Source: JAQIBY01 sp034721855 (GTDB taxonomy: Bacteria > Bacteroidota > Bacteroidia > Bacteroidales > ML635J-15). From it: a stretch of DNA of 30,930 nucleotides. This document shows, in pieces, positions 9,501 through 15,887 of the stretch. Made by a program: the position numbers and the translations under genes. Under the pieces are notes generated by a model. That model was not told the origin of the DNA, searched no databases, and saw only the letters and a list, made by a program, of their open reading frames with translations. Numbering within the stretch: position 1 is the first letter of the stretch; each line of letters starts with the position of its first letter. The stretch spans positions 1 through 30,930 of the forward strand of contig JAYENB010000331.1 in NCBI GenBank assembly GCA_034721855.1, written 5' to 3'.

Positions 9501-11502
9501 GTGGCATTACCTTACCGTAAACGATGATCAAGATTGCACGATTGAGGATTCAGTCAACATTTATGAACCTGACAGTTTGTTGATATCACTTATTGATTCC
9601 GTTTATCTTGATTGTTATGGAGATGAAAATGGCTCTGCACTTGCAAGCATAAGCGGTGGCACCATGTCTTTTAACATTGTATGGACAAATTCTGCAGGCG
9701 ATACCATACAATACGGGCCCTTTCTGAATAACCTAGGCGGCGGCACTTATTCTCTTGATGTCACTGATGCCAATGGATGTACTGCACACGATTCACTTAT
9801 TGTACACGAACCAACACAACTCAGTGGTACCATGGAAAGTTTCCCGACAACCTGCCCCGGATCGTCAGACGGATGGGCTGTGATCAACATGGATTACGGC
9901 AGCGGCACACCACCTTATGGTTTTGATTGGAACAACCCTGAACACTCGGTAACAGATACAGCATATAACCTGTCTGGTGGATGGTGGACCGTAACCGTTA
10001 TTGATGATCATGGTTGCCCATATGTAGATTCTGTTGAAGTGATATCCCCTGATCCTTTGGTCATGACCTTTGATATCACGCCAGTACAGTGTAATAACAT
10101 TCCAGGCTCAGTAACTGTGCACACAACCGGTGGCACTCCGAATTACGATTATTTGTGGTCAACAGGGCATACTACCGGAACCGTTAACGATATGCCTGCC
10201 GGTGTACATACGGTTACCGTTACAGATTCTGAAGGCTGTACGGCATCACAACAGATAATGGTAGGCAGCGAAGGCAGCATACATCCATACATCACCATTA
10301 CTTCACCAGTCAGTTGTTACGGTGCTAATGACGGATCACTGACAGCCATGGTGGACGATGGTCAGTTGCCATACAGTTTTGACTGGAATATTCCAGAGAC
10401 AACTCAAACCATTACAGATTTACCTGCCGGCATTTACGCTGTGGAAGTAACCGATGACTGGGGATGTACGGGCACTGATACCATCACCCTTAATCAACCC
10501 AACAGTATAACCCTTGATTTCCAGGTACAGGATGCCCTATGTAAAGGTGAAGCCAGTGGTGAAGCTCTTGCTATTGCACAAGGTGGTAACGGCAGTTTTA
10601 CCTACAACTGGGACGGAGGTGAATTTTACGGCAATCCTTATACCAACCTTAGCGCAGGGTATTACCAGGTTGTTGCCAGCGATCAGAATGGATGTACCGG
10701 CGAAGGACAAGTATATGTCAGTGAGCCTGACAGCATGTTATATGGCATTGCTAACACAAGAAATGTCACATGTTATGGATACAACAACGGCAGGGCCATT
10801 GCCCAGGGTTATGGTGGCACACCGCCATACGAATATCAGTGGACAGGTGTAGGCAGCGATACTATACACCAGCAGCAAACCAATGCATCTCTTTTCCCCG
10901 GCAATTACCGCCTGCAAATCACAGACCAGCATGGCTGTACGTATGACACCATCGTTATGATTTATCAACCATCACCAATCTATGTGAGTGTATCCGGTTA
11001 TGGAGGCCCCACATGCCATGGCAATGATGATGGATGGATTCAACTTGATACCATTATCGGTGGCACACCACCATACACATTGTTTATTAACGGTGCAGGT
11101 TTATCATGGACACAAAATTACACATCCATAGACAGTATTCCGGCAGGTGAATACCAGATTACCATATATGATGCCAATGATTGTCCTCAAAACAGCGATG
11201 CCATATTAATTAGCTTGGCTGAGTCAGATGAAGATTGCATAAAAGTGCCGGCAGCGTTTTCACCCAATGGTGATGGCTTCAATGATACATGGCAAATTGA
11301 TCACTTAGAATTGTACAGAAGTGTGCTTATACAGATATATAACCGCTGGGGACAAATGCTCTATGAAGCCGGATGGAATGATGATTTCTGGGATGGTACT
11401 TACAATGGGAAGCCTGTACCTACCGGTGCTTATGTTTATTTTATAGACTTTGGTGACAACAAAACAAAACCACAAACCGGAACCGTTACCGTTATCAGAT
11501 AA
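541..11502 (+). CDS. giant SprB-like T9SS-exported repeat adhesin
   Basis: The protein has about 3,653 residues. An N-terminal signal peptide (basic IRWTLQRAR, hydrophobic core, cleavage near ARSQA) is followed by 17 PKD/Ig-like repeats of about 78 residues (roughly residues 47-1373; core PYxYxWDNGLG ... TYTVTVTDxNGC), then 27 SprB-type repeats of about 81 residues (1374-3564; core CYGDxDGSI ... GGTPPYTYxW), and a CHU_C/TIGR04131-type C-terminus (3566-3653: FSPNGDGFNDTW, IYNRWGQ, WDGTYNGKPVPTGAYVY). In this family the C-terminus directs export by the T9SS, and SprB repeat proteins are mobile surface adhesins in gliding Flavobacteriia. The two SprF-like genes directly downstream fit that role. 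The repeats are very acidic, with only about four Lys and five Arg. I chose ATG at 541; a TTG at 517 with an AAAGG motif six bases upstream would add eight residues. The ligand is unknown. Confidence 0.93.
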   Translation: MIRWTLQRARMVFMILILISICSLNARSQAISLTNHSDQFAKAPPVVSATATPDSICDGEQSTLQATGNMGTPPYTYFWDHALGAGSTHIVTPSVTTTYYVTITDGLGFTDVDSVTVVVFDVPLPNISATPNPVCSGSACLLQSNPTGGSSPYAYDWDHGLGSGSSHTVFPTTDETYKLTVTDINGCTAISQVTVTVNDNPTATATVSSNDICDGETVTLTGSAVGGQPPYTTYSWDNGLGFGITHDVSPHDTTTYTLTVFDSNGCMDTAQVVVNVAPTPSVSATANPSPICANESTNLSATPVGGTSPYAYNWDNGLGGGSTHFVAPGDTTTYAVTVTDNNGCTATDSVTVDVWELPVPNATATPSVICEDQPSDLSVTTTGGESPYSYFWNHGLGVGADHTVYPSDDITYTVTVTDDNGCSATDLVSIVHHDQPTVTASATPDTVCAFEPVDLTATGSGTTGPYSYTWDNGVGGGQNHTVYPAGDITYTVTVYDGNGCSATAQVSVITRDLPDPNPTATPNPICDDDSSQLSAAGSGGVPPYTYTWDNGLGPGPIHIVSPGVSTTYTVTVTDANGCSSQGSVLLEIFDLPLIDLTADPNPICGANSSLITTTPTGGYPPFTFFWDHSIGYVQNPTVNPTSTTTYHLTVTDVNGCTTTDSITIDVFDAPSVTASATPNPICEGQSVTLSASGSDGLPPYTYEWDNGIGFGNPIVVTPTATTIYTVTITDANGCTADDQVLVGVYGKPDLTLTANPDSICEGGIVNLYASADNGYDPYTFEWDHGLGFGDHVIDTPAATTTYHATVTDNNGCQDSSEITVVVNENPLANISVIPSNPICEGDDATLIASGSGGVAPYSYEWDNGLGVGPSHTVSPTTTTTYCVTVTDDNGCQDDTCINLSVYPSPTVTASASDSTICPGESVDLSATGGGTVPSYIFIWDNGLGSGANHTVTPATTTTYTVIIQDGNGCTTSDDVTVQVINMPPANPTATPDSSCSGEDVILNITMTGGISPYDYAWDNGLDSVQTQIVNPFVTTTYTVTVQDATGCTVAGSVTVYVYDLPQTNLTASPNPICGTGNSTLYPNAFGGTSPYEYAWDNGLDSIENPVISPLATTEYHLTVIDNNGCTNTDSVTVNVYDIPDVTASANPVTICEGDSSVLTAAGSNGTPPYSFSWDNGAGSGSPVTVFPTISTVYTVTITDSNGCEATDTTLVNVHETPNLSLSATPSVICEGETSILQATVTGGAPISSYTWNPPLGGGSSHFVSPATSTLYEVTATDVYGCSSSDQAIITVNENPSVTLTATPNPLCYNGCSLLAANVVGGTPGYSYGWNNGLPPQPSHTICINTPDTYNVTVTDLHGCEGTASLFVDVYPEIIITTNVLTEPTCYGDSDASFDISVSGGSPNYDITWNNTTGPDNGSFLNSGGGPHVVNSVTGGNYTVSVIDANGCAAGHTFVLDQPDELVFTLNNTYPITCNGDNDGAIDYNISGGTELYELQWDNGTDSGTVSNLTEGNHNLTMLEAGSYNITVTDDYGCTTDGTFSLIEPPVLQLTATDSSDVSCYNGSDGSITVNITGGTANYDLSWDNVFGTPGSMNNIPAGSHVIPDLTSGTWTISLVDDHGCTTSTVVTIDEPATELVISIVSITDASCVGVDDGSAEVEVTGGVPPYDYTWDHPNGNDSIIENVTAGDYNLTVTDDWGCEDTITVTIGQPPSGLYIDPDITPVTCPGNSDGEIILNASGGTPSYTYTWAPSVSTGDVASNLTTGDYDVTINDQGTCELQTTIFVPVDPNTLTASITDTTHIACNGDSTGEITVTATNGLFPYTYQWVGYPGETSNTISDVPAGDFEVIVTDAHNCEVHVFQTLNEPPPLGFTVDSITDVVCAGDATGSIYTTPQGGTPSYYYTWEDASNNNQGVSGDDLINVVSGTYYFSVTDINGCGPATGSATIDEPANPLTVNITIDNLPSCPGDNDGSITANPSGGTPAYTDFIWGPPIAGETSQSPSNLTAGTYCVTVTDSEGCTAENCIVLNDPDSIQIEILAYDVLCNGDCNGYAVAIVTGGTPNYTYHWEDGLGNLVSSDDTALNLCAENYYLTVTDSHGCVAVASTTIGEAFVLTGSITSTDVSTWGNNDGSATANPSGGTPSYSYEWEDDSNPGTIISTNQTISNLYAGTYNLTITDDNGCIWSGSVTIIEPNDPLFGDIITHQDVLCAPDSSGSLTAQGYGATPPYTYDWENSSGTPVGTDQTVEDLLAGTYYLTIYDANNYSWDTTVTITQPPLLQITGYSSTNISCYGDSTGSACITAAGGVPYPGIYSYIYQWDDPDNSTTDCMSNAPAGTYTASVTDQNGCHADTSITITQAPEIIIDLTVTATPDCYGENGGSAASSVSSGTPPYTYIWRNESGIIVSLTDTLIDKPAGWYYLYVNDNIPCEQVDSIYISEPELLITTSGGNDATGYGVSDGIVWTSPDGGTEPYSYEWEDADNPGTIISTNDTVYYLPAGTYPVTITDANGCQVIDAVTINEPDELVYTIDGEDAQCYGESTGGAWIHVNGGVTPYEFYWTDDDDNYISDDSVMVMIPAGWYHITVTDDNGYQIIDSVEIGQPPAIDVTVVSINHVDCYGESSGSINTNVSGGSPGYTYEWIETSNPSVVIGTNDNISGLTAGHYQFTVEDDSTCTFDTTFTITEPDLFEATVSSQGNITCYGDDDGYIAVDVTGGTNPYTLTWLDNSMAIYATGINSIADLSPGDYYFYAIDDHGCATDTLSFTITEPLPFVFDATIDSVFCYGASTGSIQLNPSGGTPVYSYQWYYEGTPLSIDYHILTNAEAGNYDVQVTDDAGCTYDTSLIVPQPSDSITLDFTLIDSIDCYGNNIGSGLLQINGGTPQYDILYHHPVSGAQQLLNVSPGSHMLNNLLGGNYDVTVTDYYDCTEYLTFNIPYPPELTLDLSSQDILCAGDHNGEIEAIVNGGTPPYTYTWDSGVPGSDSIADNLGPGWHYLTVNDDQDCTIEDSVNIYEPDSLLISLIDSVYLDCYGDENGSALASISGGTMSFNIVWTNSAGDTIQYGPFLNNLGGGTYSLDVTDANGCTAHDSLIVHEPTQLSGTMESFPTTCPGSSDGWAVINMDYGSGTPPYGFDWNNPEHSVTDTAYNLSGGWWTVTVIDDHGCPYVDSVEVISPDPLVMTFDITPVQCNNIPGSVTVHTTGGTPNYDYLWSTGHTTGTVNDMPAGVHTVTVTDSEGCTASQQIMVGSEGSIHPYITITSPVSCYGANDGSLTAMVDDGQLPYSFDWNIPETTQTITDLPAGIYAVEVTDDWGCTGTDTITLNQPNSITLDFQVQDALCKGEASGEALAIAQGGNGSFTYNWDGGEFYGNPYTNLSAGYYQVVASDQNGCTGEGQVYVSEPDSMLYGIANTRNVTCYGYNNGRAIAQGYGGTPPYEYQWTGVGSDTIHQQQTNASLFPGNYRLQITDQHGCTYDTIVMIYQPSPIYVSVSGYGGPTCHGNDDGWIQLDTIIGGTPPYTLFINGAGLSWTQNYTSIDSIPAGEYQITIYDANDCPQNSDAILISLAESDEDCIKVPAAFSPNGDGFNDTWQIDHLELYRSVLIQIYNRWGQMLYEAGWNDDFWDGTYNGKPVPTGAYVYFIDFGDNKTKPQTGTVTVIR
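679..4659 (+). repeat. 17 tandem PKD/Ig-like domains (array A)
   Basis: Seventeen consecutive units of about 234 bases each encode about 78 residues. Each unit has ATPxxIC near its start, PYxYxWDNGLG in the middle and TYTVTVTDxNGC near its end, so each normally carries two conserved cysteines. Unit 1 lacks the second cysteine (GLGFTD). Unit 2 has an extra one (VCSGSAC), and units 11 and 17 also carry additional cysteines. Shared marker residues recur every six units. Confidence 0.88.
4660..11235 (+). repeat. 27 tandem SprB repeats (array B)
   Basis: Twenty-seven units of about 81 residues each carry the SprB-repeat signature: C-x-G-(D/N)-x-(D/T)-G-S near the start, GGTPxYxYxW in the middle, then AGxYxxTVTDxxGC and a terminal EP or QP linker. 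Twenty-three units have both conserved cysteines. Units 10 and 14 lack the first, and units 11 and 15 lack the second. Units 8, 9 and 12 carry two extra cysteines each. Confidence 0.88.
11236..11502 (+). other. T9SS type B C-terminal domain (CHU_C family)
   Basis: The last 88 or so residues of the adhesin carry the gliding motility-associated C-terminal signature: FSPNGDGFNDTW, then IQIYNRWGQMLYEA, WDGTYNGKPVPTGAYVY and a final GTVTVIR. In this family the domain is the T9SS sorting signal, and SprF-type partners are commonly needed for its export. It is complete and ends at the stop codon. Confidence 0.9.
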
Positions 11503-11510
11503 TTAGAACA

Positions 11511-12446
11511 ATGAAGAGAAAAACATTATATATCATTTTTTCAGCATGTCTGATACTCTTTAGCTATAGCATTAAGGCTCAACAGTTCCCGTTATACAGC
11601 CAGTACCATCAGAACAGTTTCATTCTTAATCCGGGAGTTGCCGGATCCAACGATAAATATACCCCCATACGCCTTAGCATTCACAAACAATGGACAAACG
11701 TCAGAGAAGCTCCTTCTACCCAATACCTGACAATACATCAACAATTGAAAAATGAACATATTGGTGTTGGGGGCATGATCTTTCACGACTCGTTCGGACC
11801 TATACGAAAAATTGGAGCTAATTTTACTTATGCCTATCATCTTAAAATAAACCGAGAATTAAAGCTGGGATTGGGATTATCGGCCATGTTAATGCAATAC
11901 AGGTTAAACCTGGAACAAGAAGATTTTTACGGATTTGAACCAGTATTAACAAACGAAAGATTACGAATCATCCTCCCTGATGCCCATTTTGGAGCTTATT
12001 TATACCATGATGAGGATTATTGGGCCGGTTTTTCCATTACACAGCTTTTTCAGACACACATGAAAATGACAAGTACATGGCAGAACAATACAAATCAAAT
12101 GGTAAGACACTATCATTTGATGGGAGGATACAATTTTTCTTTTCCGTATTCACGAAACATAATCCTCACTCCATCCGTATTAATAAAAACAACGGAGGTT
12201 ACTACACCACAAATTGATGTCAATTTAAAAGTGACCTTTTATAATGATTTTTATATGGGTGCCGGAATAAGACATGATGATTCTTTTGTGGCAATGATAG
12301 GTTTGACATTTAATGATTTTTTCTTTGCCTTTTCGCATGATTTCACATTCACTGATATCAGCAGAATTACATCCGGGTCTGAAGAGTTAATATTTGGATG
12401 GAACGTAAAAGATGTAAGAATTGGCCAAAGAAGTTTTTTTGATTAA
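11511..12446 (+). CDS. PorP/SprF family T9SS outer-membrane protein (copy 1)
   Basis: The protein has 311 residues and a signal peptide ending near IKAQ. The family signature PLYSQYHQNSFILNPGVAGS follows, then HKQW and repeated amphipathic strands expected of an outer-membrane beta-barrel, with an aromatic C-terminus (RSFFD). PorP/SprF proteins are needed for secretion or surface anchoring of particular T9SS type B cargo; SprF serves SprB in Flavobacterium. The gene starts eight bases after the adhesin stop, so the two are probably co-transcribed, and the adhesin is the obvious partner. It resembles the next gene along its whole length. The family assignment is secure; the pairing with the adhesin is inferred from position. 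Confidence 0.92.
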   Translation: MKRKTLYIIFSACLILFSYSIKAQQFPLYSQYHQNSFILNPGVAGSNDKYTPIRLSIHKQWTNVREAPSTQYLTIHQQLKNEHIGVGGMIFHDSFGPIRKIGANFTYAYHLKINRELKLGLGLSAMLMQYRLNLEQEDFYGFEPVLTNERLRIILPDAHFGAYLYHDEDYWAGFSITQLFQTHMKMTSTWQNNTNQMVRHYHLMGGYNFSFPYSRNIILTPSVLIKTTEVTTPQIDVNLKVTFYNDFYMGAGIRHDDSFVAMIGLTFNDFFFAFSHDFTFTDISRITSGSEELIFGWNVKDVRIGQRSFFD

Positions 12447-12522
12447 TATTGTATTGATATTTTTTTTAGTTTTGTTAAAAATTATTGCTTTATTTGATTA
12501 ACCTACTTTAAGAAACCAAGAT

Positions 12523-13434
12523 ATGAAAAAGATTTTCAACCTTCTGATTTTACTGATGGCAACTGTTTATGTACAGGGGCAACAGCTTCCGCTTTATAGT
12601 CAATATTTACTCAATACTTATTATTTGAATCCTGCCGTTGCCGGATCCCAGGAATATAACCCTGTCACACTGTCAGTACATAAACAATGGCTGGGCATCA
12701 AGGATTCCCCATCAACACAGGTGCTTAGTGGCCACATGATGCTTGAAAATGATGTTGTTGGGCTGGGAGGTGTTATTTTTAATGATGATTTTGGCCCCAC
12801 AAGCCATACCGGAATTATTGCATCCTATGCTTACCACTTTAACATTGACAGATTAAATAAAATTTCACTTGGCCTGTCAGCCATTGGATTTCAATACAAA
12901 ATGGATGAACGCTTTTTTGAGCTTACCAATCCGGATGATAACTCAATCACCTATCAGGTTGAAAAAACCTTTATCCCTGATGCCACAGCAGGCGTTTATG
13001 CTTATGGGGAACATTACACTGCAGGATTTTCTGCTGCTCATCTGTTTCAGTCGAAATTAAAAATCAATCAAAATCTAAATGAAAATGTCATGGTTAGACA
13101 CTACTTTCTTTTCGGTAGTTACCGGTTTGAGTTTGACAATACTCCATTGATTGACATTGAACCTTCTGTTCTCGTTAAATCCATTGAGACAGTTGTTCCC
13201 CAAGTAGATGTAAACGTTAAGTTTTATTACGATGAAGATTATTTCGCAGCATTCAGTGTGCGTCCAAACGATGCTTTTGTGGCTGCTATCGGAATGAAAA
13301 TAAACAATTATTATTTTGGCTATGCTTATGACTTTACCTTTAGCGATCTTTCAAGCTACACAATAGGTTCACAGGAAATTATCTTTGGCATCAATGTGGG
13401 TGAAAAAGTCAGGCGCAGCCGCAGTTTCTTTTAA
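12523..13434 (+). CDS. PorP/SprF family T9SS outer-membrane protein (copy 2)
   Basis: The protein has 303 residues, a signal peptide ending near YVQGQ, and PLYSQYLLNTYYLNPAVAGS at its mature start. HKQWLGIKDSPSTQ follows, then barrel-like strands and a C-terminal aromatic pair (RSRSFF). It is a paralogue of the preceding gene, with the same order of motifs and nearly the same length, so a tandem duplication is likely. The 76-base spacer contains TAGTTTTG (12467-12474), a match to the Bacteroidota -7 element without a well-placed -33 TTTG, so a second promoter is possible but weak. The adhesin and the two SprF-like genes end at a strong hairpin. Whether the copies serve the same cargo or different ones cannot be told from sequence. 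Confidence 0.92.
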   Translation: MKKIFNLLILLMATVYVQGQQLPLYSQYLLNTYYLNPAVAGSQEYNPVTLSVHKQWLGIKDSPSTQVLSGHMMLENDVVGLGGVIFNDDFGPTSHTGIIASYAYHFNIDRLNKISLGLSAIGFQYKMDERFFELTNPDDNSITYQVEKTFIPDATAGVYAYGEHYTAGFSAAHLFQSKLKINQNLNENVMVRHYFLFGSYRFEFDNTPLIDIEPSVLVKSIETVVPQVDVNVKFYYDEDYFAAFSVRPNDAFVAAIGMKINNYYFGYAYDFTFSDLSSYTIGSQEIIFGINVGEKVRRSRSFF

Positions 13435-13460
13435 AATCAATAAATTGTCATTAACAATAA

Positions 13461-13498
13461 TAAATAGCGCTTCAGGGATCCCTGAAGCACTATTTTTT
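13461..13498. terminator. bidirectional intrinsic terminator between convergent genes
   Basis: A perfect 20-base palindrome, GCTTCAGGGATCCCTGAAGC, lies at 13469-13488. Beyond one C/A mismatch the stem extends through AAATAG and CTATTT. TTTTTT at 13493-13498 follows on the plus strand, and a U-rich tract follows on the minus strand. It sits 26 bases after the second PorP/SprF gene and touches the stop codon of the convergent dipeptidase gene, so it can end transcription from both sides. Confidence 0.85.
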
Positions 13499-14957
13499 AC
13501 GCTTCAGGCATATTTTTGAGAATGTCGAGTGTATGCTCCCACCACATCTGAACCGTTTTAATATCCACTTTTTCTTCAGGGGTATGGGCATTTTTAATGG
13601 TAGGCCCTGTTGAAATCATATCCAAATACGGGTATTTTTCAAGGAACAATCCGCATTCCAGGCCCGCATGGATTGCTCTTACCACGGGTTTTTTGTTAAA
13701 CAGCTTTTCGTATGATTTTTCAGAAACACGGAGTATCTCAGAATCAGGATTGGGTGCCCATCCGGGGTATCCATCACTGTGTTGTATTTCTGCTTTAGCC
13801 AACTTAAAAACAGAAGCTACCATCCCGGCAATGTCTTTTTTCCCGGATTCAAGCGATGAACGTTGACTTGTCACCACCTCTATCTGATCATCTTCAATGA
13901 ATTTCACAGAAGCCAGGTTGGTAGAGGTTTCAACCATATCTTCAACATCAGGGCTCCAGGTATGAACACCATGCGGACAACCATAAACAGAGCGAATCAG
14001 GGCTATATGCACCTTTTTGTTGATCACAAAATCCGGGGTCTCTGTATCCGAAATGGTAAATTTCATGTTCGGTTCCCGCATTCCATTTTCCTTTTGTACC
14101 ACATCAGCGTATTCAGAAAAATCTTTTTTCAATTTATCCGCAAACCTGTCTTTCACAGTTATTAGTGCCATCGCTTCACGAGGGATGGCATTGCGTTTAT
14201 TTCCCCCGTCAAAACTAGTGAGCCTTATCTTATAATCATCATAAGCCTGATCCATAAAACGAGCCAGCAATTTATTAGCGTTACCAAGGTCTTTGTGAAT
14301 CTCATCACCGCTGTGGCCACCATGTAAGCCTTCAACTTCAAGTTTCAATGCCACATGATCTTTTGGTACGGGCTTTTTCTTGTATGTAAACCTGGCATTG
14401 GTGTCTATACCACCAGCACACCCAATGAAAATTTCACCCTCATCTTCAGAATCTAAGTTGATCAGGATTTTACCATCAAAAAAGCCTGATTTTAAAGCAA
14501 AAGCTCCCGTTAAACCTGTTTCTTCATCTACAGTAAACAAACATTCCAGTTTTGGATGTTCAAATTCATCCGATGCAAGCAATGCCATTTGAACTGCCAT
14601 GCCAATGCCATCATCGGCTCCCAGTGTTGTGCCTTTTGCTTTTACCCAGTCACCATCAACAACCGGGGTAATGGCATCATTATTAAAATCAATGTCAACA
14701 CCCTTGTTTTTCTCACACACCATGTCCATGTGGCTTTGTAAAACCATTGTCTTCCGGTTTTCATAACCACTGGTGGCCGGTTTGGTGATTAAGACATTGC
14801 CAATTTCATCCCGTTTAGCTTCAAGATCATGCTTTTTAGCAAAGTCGAGCATGAACTGTATTATTTTATCTTCCCGCTTCGATGGACGCGGTACCTGGCA
14901 AATGTCTTCAAATTGTTTCCAGACAACTGAAGGCTCTAAATGCGTTAATGTTCCCAT
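13497..14957 (-). CDS. pepD: aminoacyl-histidine dipeptidase (PepD, M20 family)
   Basis: The 486-residue product matches the usual PepD length. The M20 metal and catalytic residues are visible: H76 and D78 in SHMDMV, D115 in GADDGIG, E145/E146 in VDEETG, D169 in NLDSEDEGE, and a C-terminal His in HAGLECGLF. LHGGHSGDEIHKDLGNANK belongs to the lid/dimerisation domain. The enzyme hydrolyses Xaa-His and other dipeptides in the cytoplasm with two metal ions, salvaging amino acids. There is no signal peptide. The ATG at 14957 is the natural start. It is monocistronic, divergent from the lipoprotein gene (87-base spacer) and convergent with the PorP/SprF genes. Nothing is missing; confidence is high for the family and good for the substrate class. 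Confidence 0.95.
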   Translation of the reverse strand: MGTLTHLEPSVVWKQFEDICQVPRPSKREDKIIQFMLDFAKKHDLEAKRDEIGNVLITKPATSGYENRKTMVLQSHMDMVCEKNKGVDIDFNNDAITPVVDGDWVKAKGTTLGADDGIGMAVQMALLASDEFEHPKLECLFTVDEETGLTGAFALKSGFFDGKILINLDSEDEGEIFIGCAGGIDTNARFTYKKKPVPKDHVALKLEVEGLHGGHSGDEIHKDLGNANKLLARFMDQAYDDYKIRLTSFDGGNKRNAIPREAMALITVKDRFADKLKKDFSEYADVVQKENGMREPNMKFTISDTETPDFVINKKVHIALIRSVYGCPHGVHTWSPDVEDMVETSTNLASVKFIEDDQIEVVTSQRSSLESGKKDIAGMVASVFKLAKAEIQHSDGYPGWAPNPDSEILRVSEKSYEKLFNKKPVVRAIHAGLECGLFLEKYPYLDMISTGPTIKNAHTPEEKVDIKTVQMWWEHTLDILKNMPEA

Positions 14958-15044
14958 AATATTTGTTATTTTTGTTTAAAAATTGAGGATAATGAAAAAT
15001 ATTTTAATCATAAAACATCTTAACGTAATTTTCGTATCCATAGT

Positions 15045-15686
15045 ATGAAATCTCTTTATATTATAGTGTTATTAATTTCATTGCTGATTTATTTAACAGG
15101 TTGTGATAAGGATGAACCATCAAAAGTGTTTGGCACGGTAAGCGTTTATCCCAACAATGATCCGGTGTCAGATGGATTAATATCACTCCGTGCCCAGGTA
15201 ATCGAACAGGGAAGTTTCAATAATAATTTTCAGACCATTAAAGACACTTACACCAATCACAGCGGCGGATTTGAAATATCATTTGATCCGATCAGAGCCA
15301 GTGTTTACCGCATAGATTTTACACATAACAATTACCGTGAAAAATACCTGGAATTTTCATCGAACAATTTTACATTTTCAAAACAAATCAGTATGCAGGT
15401 AGTGGTAAAAGCTCATTTGGATGTACATATTAAAAATCAGAATTCCCCATCCGAATCAGATGAATTCAGAATCCGGATCAAAGGCATTCCTGATGTTTGC
15501 CAGGATTGCAGTGATTCCACTTTCTCGGTTTTAACCGGAGCTGATGTTGACACAACCATGACATATCAAACAGCCGGAAACGATGAGGTTACACTAGAAT
15601 ATACAACAACCGATAATAATGGCGAAATTGTTGTCGAAACCATTTACTGTGTTTCCGGAGATAATAATATTACCATTTATTATTGA
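15045..15686 (+). CDS. lipoprotein with carboxypeptidase-regulatory-like beta-sandwich
   Basis: The 213-residue product starts with a short hydrophobic signal and the lipobox LTGC (lipidated Cys20). The next residues are DKDE, an acidic stretch after the cysteine that resembles the surface-export signals known from Bacteroidota lipoproteins, so display on the cell surface is possible. The region from FGTVSVYPNNDPVSDG through SGGFEISF to YRIDFTHNNY looks like a carboxypeptidase-regulatory/CnaB-type beta-sandwich. The rest is beta-rich with a CxxC (CQDC) motif. I do not recognise a specific function. It stands alone, divergent from pepD and about 200 bases before the next gene. Confidence 0.75.
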   Translation: MKSLYIIVLLISLLIYLTGCDKDEPSKVFGTVSVYPNNDPVSDGLISLRAQVIEQGSFNNNFQTIKDTYTNHSGGFEISFDPIRASVYRIDFTHNNYREKYLEFSSNNFTFSKQISMQVVVKAHLDVHIKNQNSPSESDEFRIRIKGIPDVCQDCSDSTFSVLTGADVDTTMTYQTAGNDEVTLEYTTTDNNGEIVVETIYCVSGDNNITIYY

Positions 15687-15754
15687 GTCCTGTTTACTTT
15701 CCTTCATCACTATCAGCCAGTTACTATTGTGTTTTGAAATTACAACAGCTCAGA

Positions 15755-15786
15755 TTTGCATATTACTGTGATATTGTTTATTTTTG
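15755..15786 (+). promoter_or_regulatory. Bacteroidota promoter for the acetyltransferase-racemase unit
   Basis: TTTG at 15755-15758 and TATTTTTG at 15779-15786 match the -33 and TAnnTTTG -7 elements with 20 bases between them. This is the same spacing as in the proposed dnaN promoter of this window. It lies 101 bases before the acetyltransferase ATG, which would give a 5' leader of about 95 bases. The rest of the 201-base spacer is AT-rich, with no other clear signal. Confidence 0.6.
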
Positions 15787-15887
15787 ATTTTCATTTATCT
15801 TTTACAAGATGATAAACCAAATTAACTCTCACACATAATCTATTGTAATTAATCAATAATAAATAGTAATCACTAAAATTAAATGTT

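Noticed and set aside
541..13434. Whole adhesin region as horizontally acquired island
   Set aside because: I see no integrase, tRNA target or direct repeats at its borders, and SprB/SprF genes are normal in this phylum; composition was not measured.
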